A stretch of 64,000 nt of DNA from Anaerolineae bacterium (lineage in GTDB: Bacteria > Chloroflexota > Anaerolineae > Aggregatilineales > Aggregatilineaceae), in assembly GCA_018432315.1 (NCBI GenBank), contig JAHDLB010000019.1, forward strand, positions 1 through 64,000, written 5' to 3'. Of the stretch, positions 35,372 through 45,814 are shown piece after piece. The notes beneath the pieces were generated by a model. That model did no database searches. It was not told where the DNA came from and saw nothing but the letters and a program-made list of their open reading frames with translations. The first letter of the stretch is position 1. Every line of letters starts with the position of its first letter. Position numbers and translations under genes: made by a program.

Positions 35372-37501
35372 ATGTTTCTGTCGAACCCATCTGTTCATGA
35401 AGCTGAACTTGACGACCTGTTGTGGGAGATAACCCGCAGCCTGACTTTGCTGTTTGTCATAGGGGGGCTGGTTGTCAATTGGTTCATCCTGATGGAAGGC
35501 GAGTTCAACACGTCAACATTCTTTGCCACATTGGTGCTTGTGTTTGTTGATTTGATCATCTACCAGCGTGGAGCAGCGAATCGACGAGTAGCGCCTTATG
35601 CGTTTATCTGGTCGATCACCCTGTGGATGATAGCCCTCCTTTTGCTCAATGAAGACGCCTGGCTGATTTTTCTGGGCCTGCCCACGATCATGGCGAGCAT
35701 CGTTTTGGTCTCGTTTCACAGTGGTGTAAACACCGCGCTCGTGTTCCTGGTGGTGTTTGTCCTTTCATTATCTGGGGAACGCGACTATCCCCTACTGTCT
35801 TTTGTCGCGTTTTCGTTGTTTACCGCCGTGCTGTCCTGGGTAACCGTCGAAACCATCTACGTGGCCTTGCATTGGACCAAACTGAGCGAACAACGGGCCA
35901 ATGCACTACTTGAGGAAAGCCGTCAGAGTCGCGAGGAAACCCTGCGAACACTCAAGTCTTTGGAGAGATCTAACGCAGCGCTCCGTCGCACGCAAATCGA
36001 GCTGCGCGCAGCCCACAGGGAAGCAGAAAAAGCCCGACACCTGAAGGAACAGTTCGCAGCCAATATCAGCCACGAGCTTCGCACCCCTTTGAATCTGGTT
36101 TTGGGGTTCACCGAGGTCATGTCCAGGACTCCAGAAATCTATCAGGGCGCAAGCTGGCCGCCCACCCTGAAAGAAGATATCGATCAGATCTTCCGCAGCA
36201 GTCGCCACCTCCTTGAGATGATCGATGATATTCTCGAGCTGTCTCGATTCCAGATGTCAGCGTTCAGGCTGAATAGAGAGCCGACGCCCATCAAACAAAT
36301 CCTCGAAGAAGGGATTGATATTGCCAGGGACTTGTTCCGAGACCGCGAGGTTGAGCTTCAGGTCGATTTGCCCCAAGACCTGCCCATCGTCGAGATCGAC
36401 CAGACACGGATTCGGCAGGTAATCCTGAATCTGATCAATAACGCCTATCGTTTTACAGAGTCGGGATTTGTCCGAATAACCGCAAGGGCGGACGAGCACA
36501 AGGTATTCATCACGGTTAGCGACAGCGGGCTGGGAATTCCCGCGGAAAACCTGCCGTTCATTTTTGGCGAGTTCTACCAGGGTGACAGGTCCCTCAGCAG
36601 GCGCCATGGCGGAACCGGTCTTGGACTAGCCATTTCAAAGGAGTTCGTCGAGTCTCACGGCGGTGAAATATGGGTGGAGAGCACGGTGGGTGTCGGCTCA
36701 AGTTTCACGTTTGCGATCCCTATCGTGAAAGATGAGACGGAGTCCGCGTTGACACTCCCCGACGAGGCCGCCGCTGCACCGACGCCGGAGGAAAAACAAG
36801 TCATGTTATTGATTGATCCGGATCGATTGGTTGCCGCTATGGTCCAAGAACATCTGGCTGGCTTCGACGTCGTGCGGATTGGCAGCCTGGCAGAGTTGGA
36901 GGCCGCTATCAATGAATACTATCCTGACATTATTGTGCACAATGTTGCGCCGAATTCAGATAACAACTCGGACTCCGCGTCCCTGACGTTCGCACCATGG
37001 ATCGAGTGTTCGCTGCCAAGTCGATCGTGGATTTTGAAACAGTTTCACGTAGCAGCCCACTTTGTCAAGCCTGTGATCGCGTCAGAACTCATCCAGGCTG
37101 TGCGGGATGTTGGCGCAGTGCGCGCTGTGTCGGTCATCGCGAGCGATCCGGGTTCCGCCCGACTTGTGGAGCGTATCCTGCAAACTTCCGGAGACAACTA
37201 CGACATCCTGTGTATGCAGGCCGGGGATGAAGCCATCTCCCAGATCCAGCTAGAGCCCCCTGATCTCCTCGTGCTTGACCTTACCATGCCCGATCTGCAG
37301 GGCATGCGGCTCTTGGAGTTGATGCAGAGCCAGTCCGACCTGGTGAATGTTCCTGTCATCCTGGTGAGCGCGACGGACTTCGCGGAGGATCTGCTCACCA
37401 AACAGGGCAGCCGCATTGTGGTCAAACATCCGAACCGGATTCCTACCACAAAACTCCTGGAATACATTCAAGTAATCAGCCGAATCGCCAGTCCCCACTG
37501 A
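35372..37501 (+). CDS. Membrane hybrid histidine kinase with two C-terminal receiver-like domains
   Basis: A 709-aa protein. About six membrane segments lie within residues 20-168, then a coiled coil (170-225), HisKA with His234 in NISHELRTPLN, and a HATPase (QVILNLINNAYRF, DSGLGIP, HGGTGLGLAI). Two receiver-like domains follow. The first (about 470-560) is degenerate: the phospho-acceptor segment reads DIIVHNVAP with no Asp. The second (about 585-700) keeps an Asp in LLVLDLTMPDLQG. The start is 2 bp after the preceding gene and has a distant AGGAG, so translation is probably coupled. The polyol uptake cluster begins 285 bp downstream and may be under its control. Confidence 0.85.
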   Translation: MFLSNPSVHEAELDDLLWEITRSLTLLFVIGGLVVNWFILMEGEFNTSTFFATLVLVFVDLIIYQRGAANRRVAPYAFIWSITLWMIALLLLNEDAWLIFLGLPTIMASIVLVSFHSGVNTALVFLVVFVLSLSGERDYPLLSFVAFSLFTAVLSWVTVETIYVALHWTKLSEQRANALLEESRQSREETLRTLKSLERSNAALRRTQIELRAAHREAEKARHLKEQFAANISHELRTPLNLVLGFTEVMSRTPEIYQGASWPPTLKEDIDQIFRSSRHLLEMIDDILELSRFQMSAFRLNREPTPIKQILEEGIDIARDLFRDREVELQVDLPQDLPIVEIDQTRIRQVILNLINNAYRFTESGFVRITARADEHKVFITVSDSGLGIPAENLPFIFGEFYQGDRSLSRRHGGTGLGLAISKEFVESHGGEIWVESTVGVGSSFTFAIPIVKDETESALTLPDEAAAAPTPEEKQVMLLIDPDRLVAAMVQEHLAGFDVVRIGSLAELEAAINEYYPDIIVHNVAPNSDNNSDSASLTFAPWIECSLPSRSWILKQFHVAAHFVKPVIASELIQAVRDVGAVRAVSVIASDPGSARLVERILQTSGDNYDILCMQAGDEAISQIQLEPPDLLVLDLTMPDLQGMRLLELMQSQSDLVNVPVILVSATDFAEDLLTKQGSRIVVKHPNRIPTTKLLEYIQVISRIASPH

Positions 37502-37785
37502 TCGCTATTCTACGACCCTCTTCAATCTGTGTAACAGTCAACGGCAGGATTTTGGCAGAATCTTGGCAGGTTGGGCGCTGTTTTGTGGCGTAATATAGAA
37601 ATGGAGGGCGTATTCTTGTTCGTCTTTTGAGGACTCCTCTTCAAAGATCTGCACGGGTTAGACACATCGCCGGATAATGAGTCAAGGAGGTAAAGCGACT
37701 GAGAGATTGAACACAGTCTGCTGCACGCGTATTTCACCCAAGGCAGTCGACGCACCGATCGACAGGTCATTTAAGGAGCAATAAA

Positions 37786-39219
37786 ATGAAAAAGCTAATT
37801 ACTCTTGTCGTGTTGTTGGCAGTTGTGAGCGGATTCGGGCTGACCGCCAATGCACAGGACGACAACTGGTGGGCGACCGCGGCGGCACCGTATGCGGGCG
37901 TCACCCTGCACGGCGTTTCGGAAAGCACGCCTCCGTCGAACTATGCCGCTGACGTGTTGGCTCCCCAGTTCGAGGCGCTGACTGGCATCAAGGTTGAGCT
38001 TGAGCCCACATCTTGGGACCAGATGTACGACAAGGCGATTAAAGACATGGAAGCCGGCTCCGGCATCTATGACTTCGTCTATATCGAACAGGACATCGTC
38101 TTCAGTTATCTGGCTCAAGACTATCTGGTGGACCTTACCCAGGCGTTGGTTGATCATCCTGAACTGGCGGCGCCCGACTTCAATTTCGACGACTTCACGA
38201 CCTTCATCGACGACTTCAAGAATGCCGAGGGCCACGTCTTCGGCGTTCCGATGGAAGCGTTCGTGAAGATCTACCTGTATCGCACGGATCTGTTCGGTGA
38301 TCCCGAGATTCAGGCGGCGTTTGAGGCCGAATACGGCTATCCGCTGGCCCCGGCAGCCACGCACCAGCAGCACGAGGACATCGCCAAGTTCTTCACCGAA
38401 TATGGCGAAGAGAACGACCTGGATCTGTGGGGAACCACGGTTCAAGCCGCTTCGGGACACTCCTCCTCCTTCTACGAGTTCTTCGAATCGATCGCCCCCA
38501 CCTTCGGTGTGTACAACTGGGGCATCAACGAGGAGAACTGGAAGGCCACGGTAGAGAACGGCGGCCAGATGAACAGCGACGCGGCCAAGGAAGCGCTGGC
38601 CTGGTGGGTTAGTCTGCTCCAGTATGCACCGCCGGAATCGACCGCCAGCACCTGGGATGAAGTCGCGGCGACCTTTGCCGCCGGTCGCGCTGCCCAGGGT
38701 TGGGTCTATGGCGAAAACACAGCCTGGATCGCCTCGGATCCCGACCGTTCGCAAGTAGTTGGCCAGGTCGGCGTGGCGATTCCGCCCCTGGCTGAAGGCG
38801 TGATGGAAGCCGCCGAAGCGGGCACCGGTTACGTTGGCTACTATGACGGTGGCGCGTTTGGCATTCCGCACTCCTCGAAGAACATCGAAGCGACGCTGCT
38901 CTGGCTCCAGTTCATCGGCCAGCCTTCCGTCCAGCCTGAATGGGCAGCGGCTGGCTCGCGGATTGTCCACGACGCGACCTTCGATGATCCGCTGGTCGTT
39001 GAGATGGATGCGCAGACCAACGGGTACTACACCCTGTTGCAAGAACAGGGCTATCTGTTCAAGGGCGCTCCTGCCCACCCGTTCCACGCTCAGGTACGTT
39101 CGGTAGTGGAACCCTTCATCTGGCAAGCGATCGTTGGCGAGATTACGGCAGCAGAAGCGCTCGACCAAGCGGCAGCAGCTGCCGATGAGGAAATGGCGCG
39201 TCTGGGTTACGGCCAGTAG
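37786..39219 (+). CDS. Solute-binding protein of a polyol/sugar ABC transporter
   Basis: A 477-aa secreted protein. The signal peptide spans residues 1-23 ([20 protein letters not shown], cleavage before QDDNWW) with no lipobox. The mature protein has [48 protein letters not shown] and [18 protein letters not shown]. It is the first gene of a cluster with two permeases and a DUF2160 protein, the set found in glycerol-type (GlpV/P/Q/S) transporters. With three polyol-type dehydrogenases following, a sugar alcohol is a reasonable ligand guess. AAGGAGC precedes the ATG. The 284 bp upstream hold no gene. Confidence 0.85.
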   Translation: MKKLITLVVLLAVVSGFGLTANAQDDNWWATAAAPYAGVTLHGVSESTPPSNYAADVLAPQFEALTGIKVELEPTSWDQMYDKAIKDMEAGSGIYDFVYIEQDIVFSYLAQDYLVDLTQALVDHPELAAPDFNFDDFTTFIDDFKNAEGHVFGVPMEAFVKIYLYRTDLFGDPEIQAAFEAEYGYPLAPAATHQQHEDIAKFFTEYGEENDLDLWGTTVQAASGHSSSFYEFFESIAPTFGVYNWGINEENWKATVENGGQMNSDAAKEALAWWVSLLQYAPPESTASTWDEVAATFAAGRAAQGWVYGENTAWIASDPDRSQVVGQVGVAIPPLAEGVMEAAEAGTGYVGYYDGGAFGIPHSSKNIEATLLWLQFIGQPSVQPEWAAAGSRIVHDATFDDPLVVEMDAQTNGYYTLLQEQGYLFKGAPAHPFHAQVRSVVEPFIWQAIVGEITAAEALDQAAAAADEEMARLGYGQ

Positions 39220-39442
39220 TCAAAAAAGTGAACTGGTTTGCGGGGATGGGGCGTTCCTGTCCGGGCGCCCTATCCCCTCGCCGGGGTACGTTTTCGGTCA
39301 CGCGGGCGAAGACGGGTCGAACTGCTCTTCGTTCAGCCCAGGGAAGCCTACCCTTGCAGCAGCCCATGCCCCGCTCGAATGCTGAATGGGTTGTTGCGCA
39401 TTGATGCTCTGGCTCGCCGGCCTTCAGCACGAGGATAGTGGT

Positions 39443-40318
39443 ATGCGCCAAAATCGAACAGCGTGGTTCTTCCTGTCGCCATCGCTCATCATTCTATTCA
39501 TCGTTGGCCTAGTCCCGTTCTTTTACATTCTGTACGTGGGCTTCTTCGATTGGAACGCCTTCTCGCTTCAAAAAGGCATGCACTATGCGGGCCTAGAGAA
39601 TTACCGCCGTCTTGTTTTTGACCAGCCTTTCATCAATTCGTTGTTGTTGACCTTCAGATTCGCCGTTTATGCGATCCTGGTTCAACTGGTCATTGGCTAT
39701 GTTCTCGCCAACCTGTTGGCCACCGATTTTCCGGGTAAATGGTTCTTTCGTGTCATTCACACCATTCCCCTGATGGTGGCGCCACTGGCTGTTGGCGCGA
39801 CCTGGCGCCTGCTCACAATCCCCGGCTTTGGCCCGGTGCCCTTTTATCTGGACCGCTGGTTTGACTTCGAATACAGTATTTCGGCCAATGCCAGTCAGGC
39901 GTTCTGGACCACGGTGATCATGGATGTCTGGCACTGGACCCCGTTTGTCACCCTGACAATGCTCGCCGGCCTTACCGCCCTGCCTAGAGAGCCTCTCGAG
40001 CAGGCGCTGGTCGATGGGGCCAACCGGCTGCAAGTGTTCTGGTATGTCAAGGTGCCGCTGCTGCGCCCCATTATTCTGAGCACGGTGTTCATCCGGCTGA
40101 TGGACGCGCTGCGCACCGTGGACGAGGTCTGGATGCTGACCGGCGGAGGACCGGCGGCGGCTACCCGGTACACCGGTCTTTACATCTGGCGAATCGTGTT
40201 TCCCAAAACGGATTACGGATACGGTTCGGCTATGTCCTTACTGACGCTCTATTTCACCATCCTGATTTCATGGCTGCTGTACACCGCGATCGGACAACAG
40301 CGGAGAGGGGAGCGCTAG
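39443..40318 (+). CDS. ABC transporter permease, MalF-like (CUT1)
   Basis: A 291-aa inner-membrane protein with six predicted segments, of standard length. It has [40 protein letters not shown], the EAA loop ([20 protein letters not shown]) and [13 protein letters not shown] 39443 is used because GAGG lies 8 bp upstream; 19 extra residues before it look non-native. In contrast to the permeases at 2769-4896 there is no inserted hairpin. It lies 2 bp before the partner permease. Confidence 0.9.
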   Translation: MRQNRTAWFFLSPSLIILFIVGLVPFFYILYVGFFDWNAFSLQKGMHYAGLENYRRLVFDQPFINSLLLTFRFAVYAILVQLVIGYVLANLLATDFPGKWFFRVIHTIPLMVAPLAVGATWRLLTIPGFGPVPFYLDRWFDFEYSISANASQAFWTTVIMDVWHWTPFVTLTMLAGLTALPREPLEQALVDGANRLQVFWYVKVPLLRPIILSTVFIRLMDALRTVDEVWMLTGGGPAAATRYTGLYIWRIVFPKTDYGYGSAMSLLTLYFTILISWLLYTAIGQQRRGER

Positions 40319-40320
40319 CG

Positions 40321-41178
40321 ATGCAACAATCAAAGACCGCACGCAAGGTGGGGAAATACGCCACCACCTATGGCGTTTGGGTGCTGGCTTCCATCATCAC
40401 GCTGCTCCCGATCTACTGGATGATCGTCATTTCGGCGCGCAGCCGGGTTGAGCTGTTCGACCGGCCCAACTTCATCATCCAGTCCTTCTTTGAGGAGAAC
40501 TACATTAATACCATCAACGATCCCTCCCTCCAGAAGTATATGGTCAACTCGATCGTCGTGGCGACGTCCAACGCCGTGCTGGTGACGGCCCTGGCTCTGC
40601 TGGCTACGTACGCGCTGTCACGCTGGCGCCTGCCTGGAGCCGACAACATCTTCTTCTGGACGATCACCAACCGGATGGCTCCCCCGGCGGTCTTCCTGTT
40701 GCCTCTGTTTCTGCTTTTTACCAAGACCTTCCGCTATGGCGATTGGATACTGTTTGACACACGCATCGGGCTGATCTTGTTATATTGCGTGTTCAACTTG
40801 CCATTCTCCATTTGGGTGCTGCAAGGGATGATTGACGGCATCCCGATCGAGCTCGATGAAGCTGCGATGGTCGATGGGGCCGGCACCGGGATGATCCTGC
40901 GGCGTATCATTATTCCGCTGGCCGCGCCGGGCATGGCGATCACCGCCATCTTGAGCTGGATTTTTGCCTGGAATGAATATCTGTTTGCTGCCACACTCAC
41001 CAGCGTCAAGGCGCGTACCATCACGACCGGATTGGCCGAATTCGTCACCGTTACGGGCACCAACTGGGGCGAGATGGCGGCGGTCGCCACGCTGACCTTG
41101 ATCCCGTCACTCGCGTTCATCTCGTTTGTTCAGCGCTATATTGTGATGGGGCTGACCTTTGGGGCGGTCAAGGAGTAA
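40321..41178 (+). CDS. ABC transporter permease, MalG-like (CUT1)
   Basis: A 285-aa permease. It has [47 protein letters not shown], the EAA loop ([21 protein letters not shown]) and [18 protein letters not shown] 40321 is 2 bp after the preceding stop with GGAGAGGGGAG upstream. With the binding protein and DUF2160 protein it forms a CUT1-type importer lacking a local ATPase gene. Confidence 0.9.
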   Translation: MQQSKTARKVGKYATTYGVWVLASIITLLPIYWMIVISARSRVELFDRPNFIIQSFFEENYINTINDPSLQKYMVNSIVVATSNAVLVTALALLATYALSRWRLPGADNIFFWTITNRMAPPAVFLLPLFLLFTKTFRYGDWILFDTRIGLILLYCVFNLPFSIWVLQGMIDGIPIELDEAAMVDGAGTGMILRRIIIPLAAPGMAITAILSWIFAWNEYLFAATLTSVKARTITTGLAEFVTVTGTNWGEMAAVATLTLIPSLAFISFVQRYIVMGLTFGAVKE

Positions 41179-41182
41179 TATC

Positions 41183-41464
41183 GTGTTCGACGAGAATACG
41201 AACGAACCAGGTGAACGGCGTTCAGGCGACAGCCTGCTCCGGTCCTACGCGGTACGGCTGGGCAAGAGTCCGGTGCCTGTCCGCGGCAAACGACAGGGTT
41301 TTCTCCCCTTCGACACCAACCCTTGGGATCGGGTGTTTGTCAGCATTCTGATGACGGTGGCTGTCCATCTGCTGTGGATGCGCTTCCTGGAGGCGCACAT
41401 CACACTCACGGTCGCCACAATCCTGACCCTGATCCTGAGCGCCATTATCGTCACCAGGGGATAG
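41183..41464 (+). CDS. DUF2160 (GlpS-like) small membrane protein
   Basis: A 93-aa protein starting at GTG 41183 with AAGGAG 7 bp upstream; the preceding permease stops 4 bp earlier. The segment RQGFLPFDTNPWDRVFVSILMTVAVHLLW, followed by a second hydrophobic helix, fits the DUF2160 pattern (GFLP..T..DR.F then His-Leu-x-Trp). DUF2160 proteins accompany glycerol-type ABC systems as an accessory membrane subunit of unclear role. Two membrane segments are predicted (about 53-68 and 72-90). Assignment is from pattern memory. Confidence 0.68.
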   Translation: MFDENTNEPGERRSGDSLLRSYAVRLGKSPVPVRGKRQGFLPFDTNPWDRVFVSILMTVAVHLLWMRFLEAHITLTVATILTLILSAIIVTRG

Positions 41465-41534
41465 GCGCGCGCACGAGGGTTGTCTCAAGCAATAGGGTTA
41501 ACAGGCGTGTATCGCGCTATGAATGGAGTAAACC

Positions 41535-42572
41535 ATGCAAGCCCTAGTTCTTGAAAAAGCAAAAGAATTGAATCTGCGTGACATTGAGATCCAGGAACAA
41601 CTGGGACCGCATGACGTACGCATCAAGCTGCACACGGTGGGCGTGTGTGGCAGCGATGTCCATTACTATGAAACGGGGCGCATCGGCCCGTTTGTGGTCG
41701 AAGAGCCGATGGTCTTGGGCCACGAGGCCGCCGGGATGGTGATCGAAGTCGGCGATCAGGTGAAGAACCTGAAACCCGGCGACCGCGTATGCATGGAGCC
41801 AGGCATTCCCGATCCCAACAGCAGGGCCACCCGGCTGGGCAAGTATCATCTCGACCCTGCCGTGCGCTTCTGGGCGACCCCCCCGATTCACGGCGTGCTG
41901 CGTCCGGAAGTCGTGCATCCGGCGGCCTTCACATTCAAGTTGCCGGACAATGTCAGCTATGCGGAAGGGGCGATGGTGGAACCCCTGGCAGTCGGTATGC
42001 ATTCTGCGAACAAAGCGCAGATCAAACCCGGCGATGTGGCCGTGGTGATGGGCGCTGGCACGATTGGCATGTTGACCGTGCTGGCCGCGCTGGCGGGCGG
42101 CTGCGGCCAGGTCATCGTGACGGACGTGGTGCAGCCCAAGCTCGATCTGGCTGCTACGCTTGGCCCGGTGACGCCGGTGAACGTCCGGGAACAGAACCTG
42201 AAGGAAGTCGTCGACAGGATGACCGAGGGCTGGGGCGTCGATATCGTCTTCGAGGCCAGCGGCAATGAAAAGGCCGCCGCGAGCGTCTTCGATATTCTGG
42301 CCCCGGCGGGCTGCGTGGTGTATATCGGGATGCCTCAGGATCCGATCGCCTATGACATTGTGGCGGCGCAGGTCAAAGAGGCGCGTGTCGAGCACGTGTT
42401 CCGCTACGCGCACGTCTATCCCAAGGCGCTGTCCCTGATGGGGGGCGGTCGGCTCGATGTCAAGCCGCTGATCACCGACAAATACACCTTTGCCCAGAGC
42501 GTGGAAGCATTCGAGTTTGCATCGCACATGCCGCCCACGTCGGTCAAAGTCCAGATCGAGATGCCACATTAG
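41535..42572 (+). CDS. Xylitol/sorbitol dehydrogenase-like medium-chain dehydrogenase
   Basis: A 345-aa protein. Catalytic zinc-type residues are present: [21 protein letters not shown] and VEPLAVG. The Rossmann motif is [10 protein letters not shown]. The structural-zinc loop normally has four cysteines; here it reads [20 protein letters not shown] with none, as in the xylitol-dehydrogenase branch that lacks the second zinc. It probably oxidises a polyol such as xylitol or sorbitol to a ketose with NAD. It is the first of three dehydrogenases in line with the ABC transporter. Confidence 0.82.
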   Translation: MQALVLEKAKELNLRDIEIQEQLGPHDVRIKLHTVGVCGSDVHYYETGRIGPFVVEEPMVLGHEAAGMVIEVGDQVKNLKPGDRVCMEPGIPDPNSRATRLGKYHLDPAVRFWATPPIHGVLRPEVVHPAAFTFKLPDNVSYAEGAMVEPLAVGMHSANKAQIKPGDVAVVMGAGTIGMLTVLAALAGGCGQVIVTDVVQPKLDLAATLGPVTPVNVREQNLKEVVDRMTEGWGVDIVFEASGNEKAAASVFDILAPAGCVVYIGMPQDPIAYDIVAAQVKEARVEHVFRYAHVYPKALSLMGGGRLDVKPLITDKYTFAQSVEAFEFASHMPPTSVKVQIEMPH

Positions 42573-42583
42573 GCGGGACCGCG

Positions 42584-43681
42584 ATGAACTACGAAGCGAA
42601 TCAACCTCTACCCGCGACCATGCAGGCGGTGGTGTGTTACGGCCCGCGTGATTACCGGCTGCAGGAGTGGAACGTGCCCGAGCCGGGCCCGGAGGAAGTC
42701 GTGATCCGGGTGCTTGCGGTAGGCATTTGCGCCAGCGACTTGAAATGCTATGAGGGCGCGGTAGCTTTTTGGGGCCACGCTGGAGCGGAGGGCTACTGCC
42801 AGCCACCAGTGATTGCCGGTCACGAGTTCGTGGGAGAAGTGGTGGCACTCGGTCAGGGCGCGGGCGAGAAGTATGGCATGGCTTTAGGCGACCTGGCTGT
42901 ATCGGAGCAGATTGTCCCCACCTGGACCGATCGTTATGCCGCGCGCGGGCAGTACTGGCTGTGCTCGGAACATAACGTTTACGGTTTCCGGCAGAAAACG
43001 TTCGGTGCGATGGCGGAATACATGAAATTCCCGCATGGCGCGCTCAACTACAAGGTGCCCGCATCGATCCCGCCAGCGCACGCGGCCTTCATCGAGCCGC
43101 TGGCGTGTTCGATTCACGCGGTCCAGCGCGGAGAAATCGAGTTCGAGCACGTTGTGGTGATCGCCGGGGCGGGGCCGTTGGGGCTGGGCATGGTCGCAGC
43201 GGCTCGCCAGAAGAATCCGCGCCTGCTGATCGCGCTCGATCTTAATGACCACCGGCTGGACGTTGCCAGGGCGTGCGGCGCCGATCTCGCGTTGAACCCC
43301 AAGAAAGTAGATGTGGTGTCGGAAGTGCTCAACCTGACCGACGGTTACGGCTGTGACGTCTATATCGAGGCCACAGGACATCCCGCGGCTGTTCAACAAG
43401 GGCTGGACATGATATGCAAGCGGGGGACGTTCGTCGAGTTCAGTGTCATGGGCGAGCCAGCGACCATCGACTGGTCGATTATTGGAGACCACAAGGAACT
43501 GAACATCCACGGCTCCAGTCTCAGCCCGTACACCTACCCGGTCGCGATCGATATGCTCGCCAAGAATCTGCTTCCAATGGATCAGATTGTCACTCACGAA
43601 CTGCCCCTATCCGAGTTCCAGCGCGGGTTTGACCTGGTGGCTTCCGGCGAACAGTCCATCAAGGTCATTCTCAAACCCTAA
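42584..43681 (+). CDS. Erythritol/L-threitol dehydrogenase-like medium-chain dehydrogenase
   Basis: A 365-aa protein with the pattern of the erythritol/L-threitol dehydrogenase group: AVVCYGPRDYRL, GICASDLKCYEG, AGHEFVGEVV, GQYWLC, FIEPLACSIHAV, VVIAGAGPLGLGMVAAARQKNP, GYGCDVYIEATGHPAAVQQGLDMI. The structural zinc loop has lost three of four cysteines (IVPTWTDRYAARGQYWLC). The last base of its TAA is the first base of the next gene's ATG. Tetritol oxidation is the best guess. Confidence 0.8.
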   Translation: MNYEANQPLPATMQAVVCYGPRDYRLQEWNVPEPGPEEVVIRVLAVGICASDLKCYEGAVAFWGHAGAEGYCQPPVIAGHEFVGEVVALGQGAGEKYGMALGDLAVSEQIVPTWTDRYAARGQYWLCSEHNVYGFRQKTFGAMAEYMKFPHGALNYKVPASIPPAHAAFIEPLACSIHAVQRGEIEFEHVVVIAGAGPLGLGMVAAARQKNPRLLIALDLNDHRLDVARACGADLALNPKKVDVVSEVLNLTDGYGCDVYIEATGHPAAVQQGLDMICKRGTFVEFSVMGEPATIDWSIIGDHKELNIHGSSLSPYTYPVAIDMLAKNLLPMDQIVTHELPLSEFQRGFDLVASGEQSIKVILKP

Positions 43682-44718
43682 TGGATAATAAGGCGAAAAG
43701 AACTATGAAAGCAGGGAAGATCGAAGCACCAGGACGGATCGCACTCGGCAGTGCAGAAATCCCCCAAGTGGGAGCCGATGACGTGCTCATCCAGGTACGT
43801 GCCGCTGGTATTTGCGGAACAGATATTCACATTCTCAAGGGTGAGTATGAAGCAAAATATCCACTGATCCCAGGTCATGAGTTCAGCGGCGTCGTGGCGG
43901 GTGTCGGAGAGCGCGTAACACGCTATAAAGTCGGCGATCGTGTTACAGCCGACCCGAACATTCCCTGCAACCGCTGCCCAGCATGCCAGCGCAACGAGCC
44001 AAACCAGTGCCACAACCTGGCCGCGGTCGGCGTCACCCGCGATGGTGCATTTGCCGAATTTGTCACCGTACCGGAGAGCAGCGTGTTCCATATCGGCAAT
44101 ATGTCCTTTGCGGCGGCGGCGCTCGTCGAACCGCTGGCCTGTGTGGCCTGGGGACTGGAACGCCTGCGTGTTCTACCGGGCGCCAGCGTGTTGATTTTCG
44201 GCGCTGGCCCTATGGGATGCCTGTTGGCCCAGGCGCTGCGTTACAGCGGCGCGTCAAAGGTTGTGGCCGTGGACATCGTCCCGCACCGGCTGGCACTCGT
44301 GGCCGAACTGGGCGCCACCGCGACGGTCGTGGGAGACGATCACCAGACGACTCGCCTGCGCGCAATCGAACCGAACGGTTTTGATCTTGTCGTCGACGCC
44401 ACAGGGATTCCTCAGGTGCTGCAAGATGCGTTCCAATATTTGCGTCCACGCGGAACCCTATGGGTCTTCGGCGTCACTCCGAACGATGCACGAGTATCCT
44501 TTCTGCCGTATGAGGTTTTTCGCAAAGACCTGACGGTCATCGGTAGTTTCGCCGTCAACCGAACCTTTCAGGCCAGCATTGCGCTCATCGAGGGAGGAAT
44601 CGTCCAGGTGGAGCCGTTGATTTCACACTCCCTCCCGATTGAGGATATCGCCAAAGGATTTGAATTGGCGCAATTCGATCCGGGGCGCATGAAAGTGCAG
44701 TTTCAAATAACACCTTGA
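43681..44718 (+). CDS. Zinc-dependent polyol dehydrogenase-like protein
   Basis: A 345-aa medium-chain dehydrogenase. The catalytic site includes [21 protein letters not shown] and [11 protein letters not shown]. Unlike its two neighbours it retains the structural-zinc loop ([15 protein letters not shown]). The Rossmann motif is [16 protein letters not shown] 43681 overlaps the previous stop by one base; ATG 43705, with AAGG upstream, is an alternative that would match family N-termini better. Arabitol- or galactitol-type substrates are known in this subfamily. The cluster thus has three paralogous dehydrogenases of different branches. Confidence 0.8.
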   Translation: MDNKAKRTMKAGKIEAPGRIALGSAEIPQVGADDVLIQVRAAGICGTDIHILKGEYEAKYPLIPGHEFSGVVAGVGERVTRYKVGDRVTADPNIPCNRCPACQRNEPNQCHNLAAVGVTRDGAFAEFVTVPESSVFHIGNMSFAAAALVEPLACVAWGLERLRVLPGASVLIFGAGPMGCLLAQALRYSGASKVVAVDIVPHRLALVAELGATATVVGDDHQTTRLRAIEPNGFDLVVDATGIPQVLQDAFQYLRPRGTLWVFGVTPNDARVSFLPYEVFRKDLTVIGSFAVNRTFQASIALIEGGIVQVEPLISHSLPIEDIAKGFELAQFDPGRMKVQFQITP

Positions 44719-44756
44719 TTTGACGCGAAAGATGATTTGTGTATGGAGAGAAGCCG

Positions 44757-45563
44757 ATGACAGATGTTGTTTTGTCAGCCAGACCAATCCTTGAGCGGTT
44801 TTCATTGAAAGGCCGCCCCGCGCTGGTAACTGGTGCCGGGCAGGGCATCGGTCGGGCTTTTGCGCATGCACTAGGCGAGGCCGGCGCATCCGTTGCGGTC
44901 GTTGATCTCGATGGGAACCTGGCCCAGGTCGTGGCCGGTGAGCTTGCTCAAAAAGGGATCGACGCGATTGCAATAACCGCAGATGTGACCAAAGTCGATC
45001 AAATTCAGCACATGGTCGATACAGTGGTCAACAAATGGGGCAAGCTGACGATTGCCGTCAACAACGCCGGTGTAGGCAACTGGATGGCCGCCGAAGAAAT
45101 CACCGAAGAGAACTGGGACTTTATCTCCAACCTGAACTTGCGCGCAGTGCTCTTCTGTGCCCAGGCGGAAGGGCGTGTCATGCTCAAGGCAGGTTATGGA
45201 AAGATCATCAATACGGCCTCGATCTCCGGCATCATTGTGAACACCCCCCAGAAACAGACAGTTTACAACACGACCAAAGCTGGTGTGATTCATCTGAGCA
45301 AGTCGTTGGCGGCTGAGTGGGCGCCGCGCGGTGTCCGCGTGAACAGCATCAGTCCGGGCTACACGCGCACCAAGCTGGTCGATGACCTGTTGGCGAAGCC
45401 AGAGGGTCAAGCAATGCTGCCAGCATGGTTGGAGCGGACGCCTCAGGGTCAGATGGTGGAAGTCACCGATTTGCAGGGAGCCGTGGTATATCTGGCGTCT
45501 GAAGTGTCCGATAGTATGACCGGTCACGATCTGGTCATCGACGGGGGGTACTGCACCTGGTAG
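44757..45563 (+). CDS. Short-chain dehydrogenase/reductase (polyol/sugar type)
   Basis: A 268-aa classical SDR. NAD(P)-binding is at [14 protein letters not shown], followed by NNAGVGN, the catalytic Ser in NTASISG, the YxxxK motif in YNTTKAG, and SPGYTRT. The C-terminus [13 protein letters not shown] is typical. The acidic VVDLDG after the second strand favours NAD over NADP. ATG 44757 follows GGAGAG. It is the last gene of the polyol cluster and could reduce or oxidise a ketose or polyol intermediate. Confidence 0.85.
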   Translation: MTDVVLSARPILERFSLKGRPALVTGAGQGIGRAFAHALGEAGASVAVVDLDGNLAQVVAGELAQKGIDAIAITADVTKVDQIQHMVDTVVNKWGKLTIAVNNAGVGNWMAAEEITEENWDFISNLNLRAVLFCAQAEGRVMLKAGYGKIINTASISGIIVNTPQKQTVYNTTKAGVIHLSKSLAAEWAPRGVRVNSISPGYTRTKLVDDLLAKPEGQAMLPAWLERTPQGQMVEVTDLQGAVVYLASEVSDSMTGHDLVIDGGYCTW

Positions 45564-45702
45564 AGACGCGTATTGTTCGAAAGCTTATCCAGGCGAAGAA
45601 TCCGTTCCTGACAAAGGTCCAGGACCTGGCAGAAAATGCTCCCGTGCTGGCCGAATTGCACATCCGTCTTGATTTTCGCCTGAAAGACGATGTCGAGCAG
45701 CG
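45564..45702 (+). other. Orphan coding-like stretch joined to an IS remnant
   Basis: Frame translation from the end of the SDR gene gives [20 protein letters not shown] and APVLAELHIRLDFRLKDDVEQ, which looks like real protein sequence but has no start codon. I do not recognise it. It runs into the IS fragment at 45703. It may be the tail of a gene cut by an insertion or deletion. Confidence 0.3.
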
Positions 45703-45771
45703 AGCGGCCCGGTGCGCTGTCGCAATGTTCTGGGTGGCATCATTCATGACTGCTATCGCGACGCCGCGTAG
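45703..45771 (+). pseudogene. C-terminal scrap of the same IS transposase family (third copy)
   Basis: SGPVRCRNVLGGIIHDCYRDAA followed by TAG matches the C-terminus of the transposases at 6645-7739 and 10066-11154 at nearly every residue. Only about 22 codons remain, and no terminal repeat was found nearby. This shows that the element once inserted between the polyol cluster and the heme operon. Confidence 0.8.
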
Positions 45772-45814
45772 GCGTGAATCGGGGCATCCGTGAGGTTATT
45801 TAGCCTTACGGGGG

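Noticed and set aside
37795-39168. 457-aa open frame antisense to the polyol binding protein
   Set aside because: It lies fully opposite a gene with signal peptide, ribosome-binding site and family motifs, and has no signature of its own.
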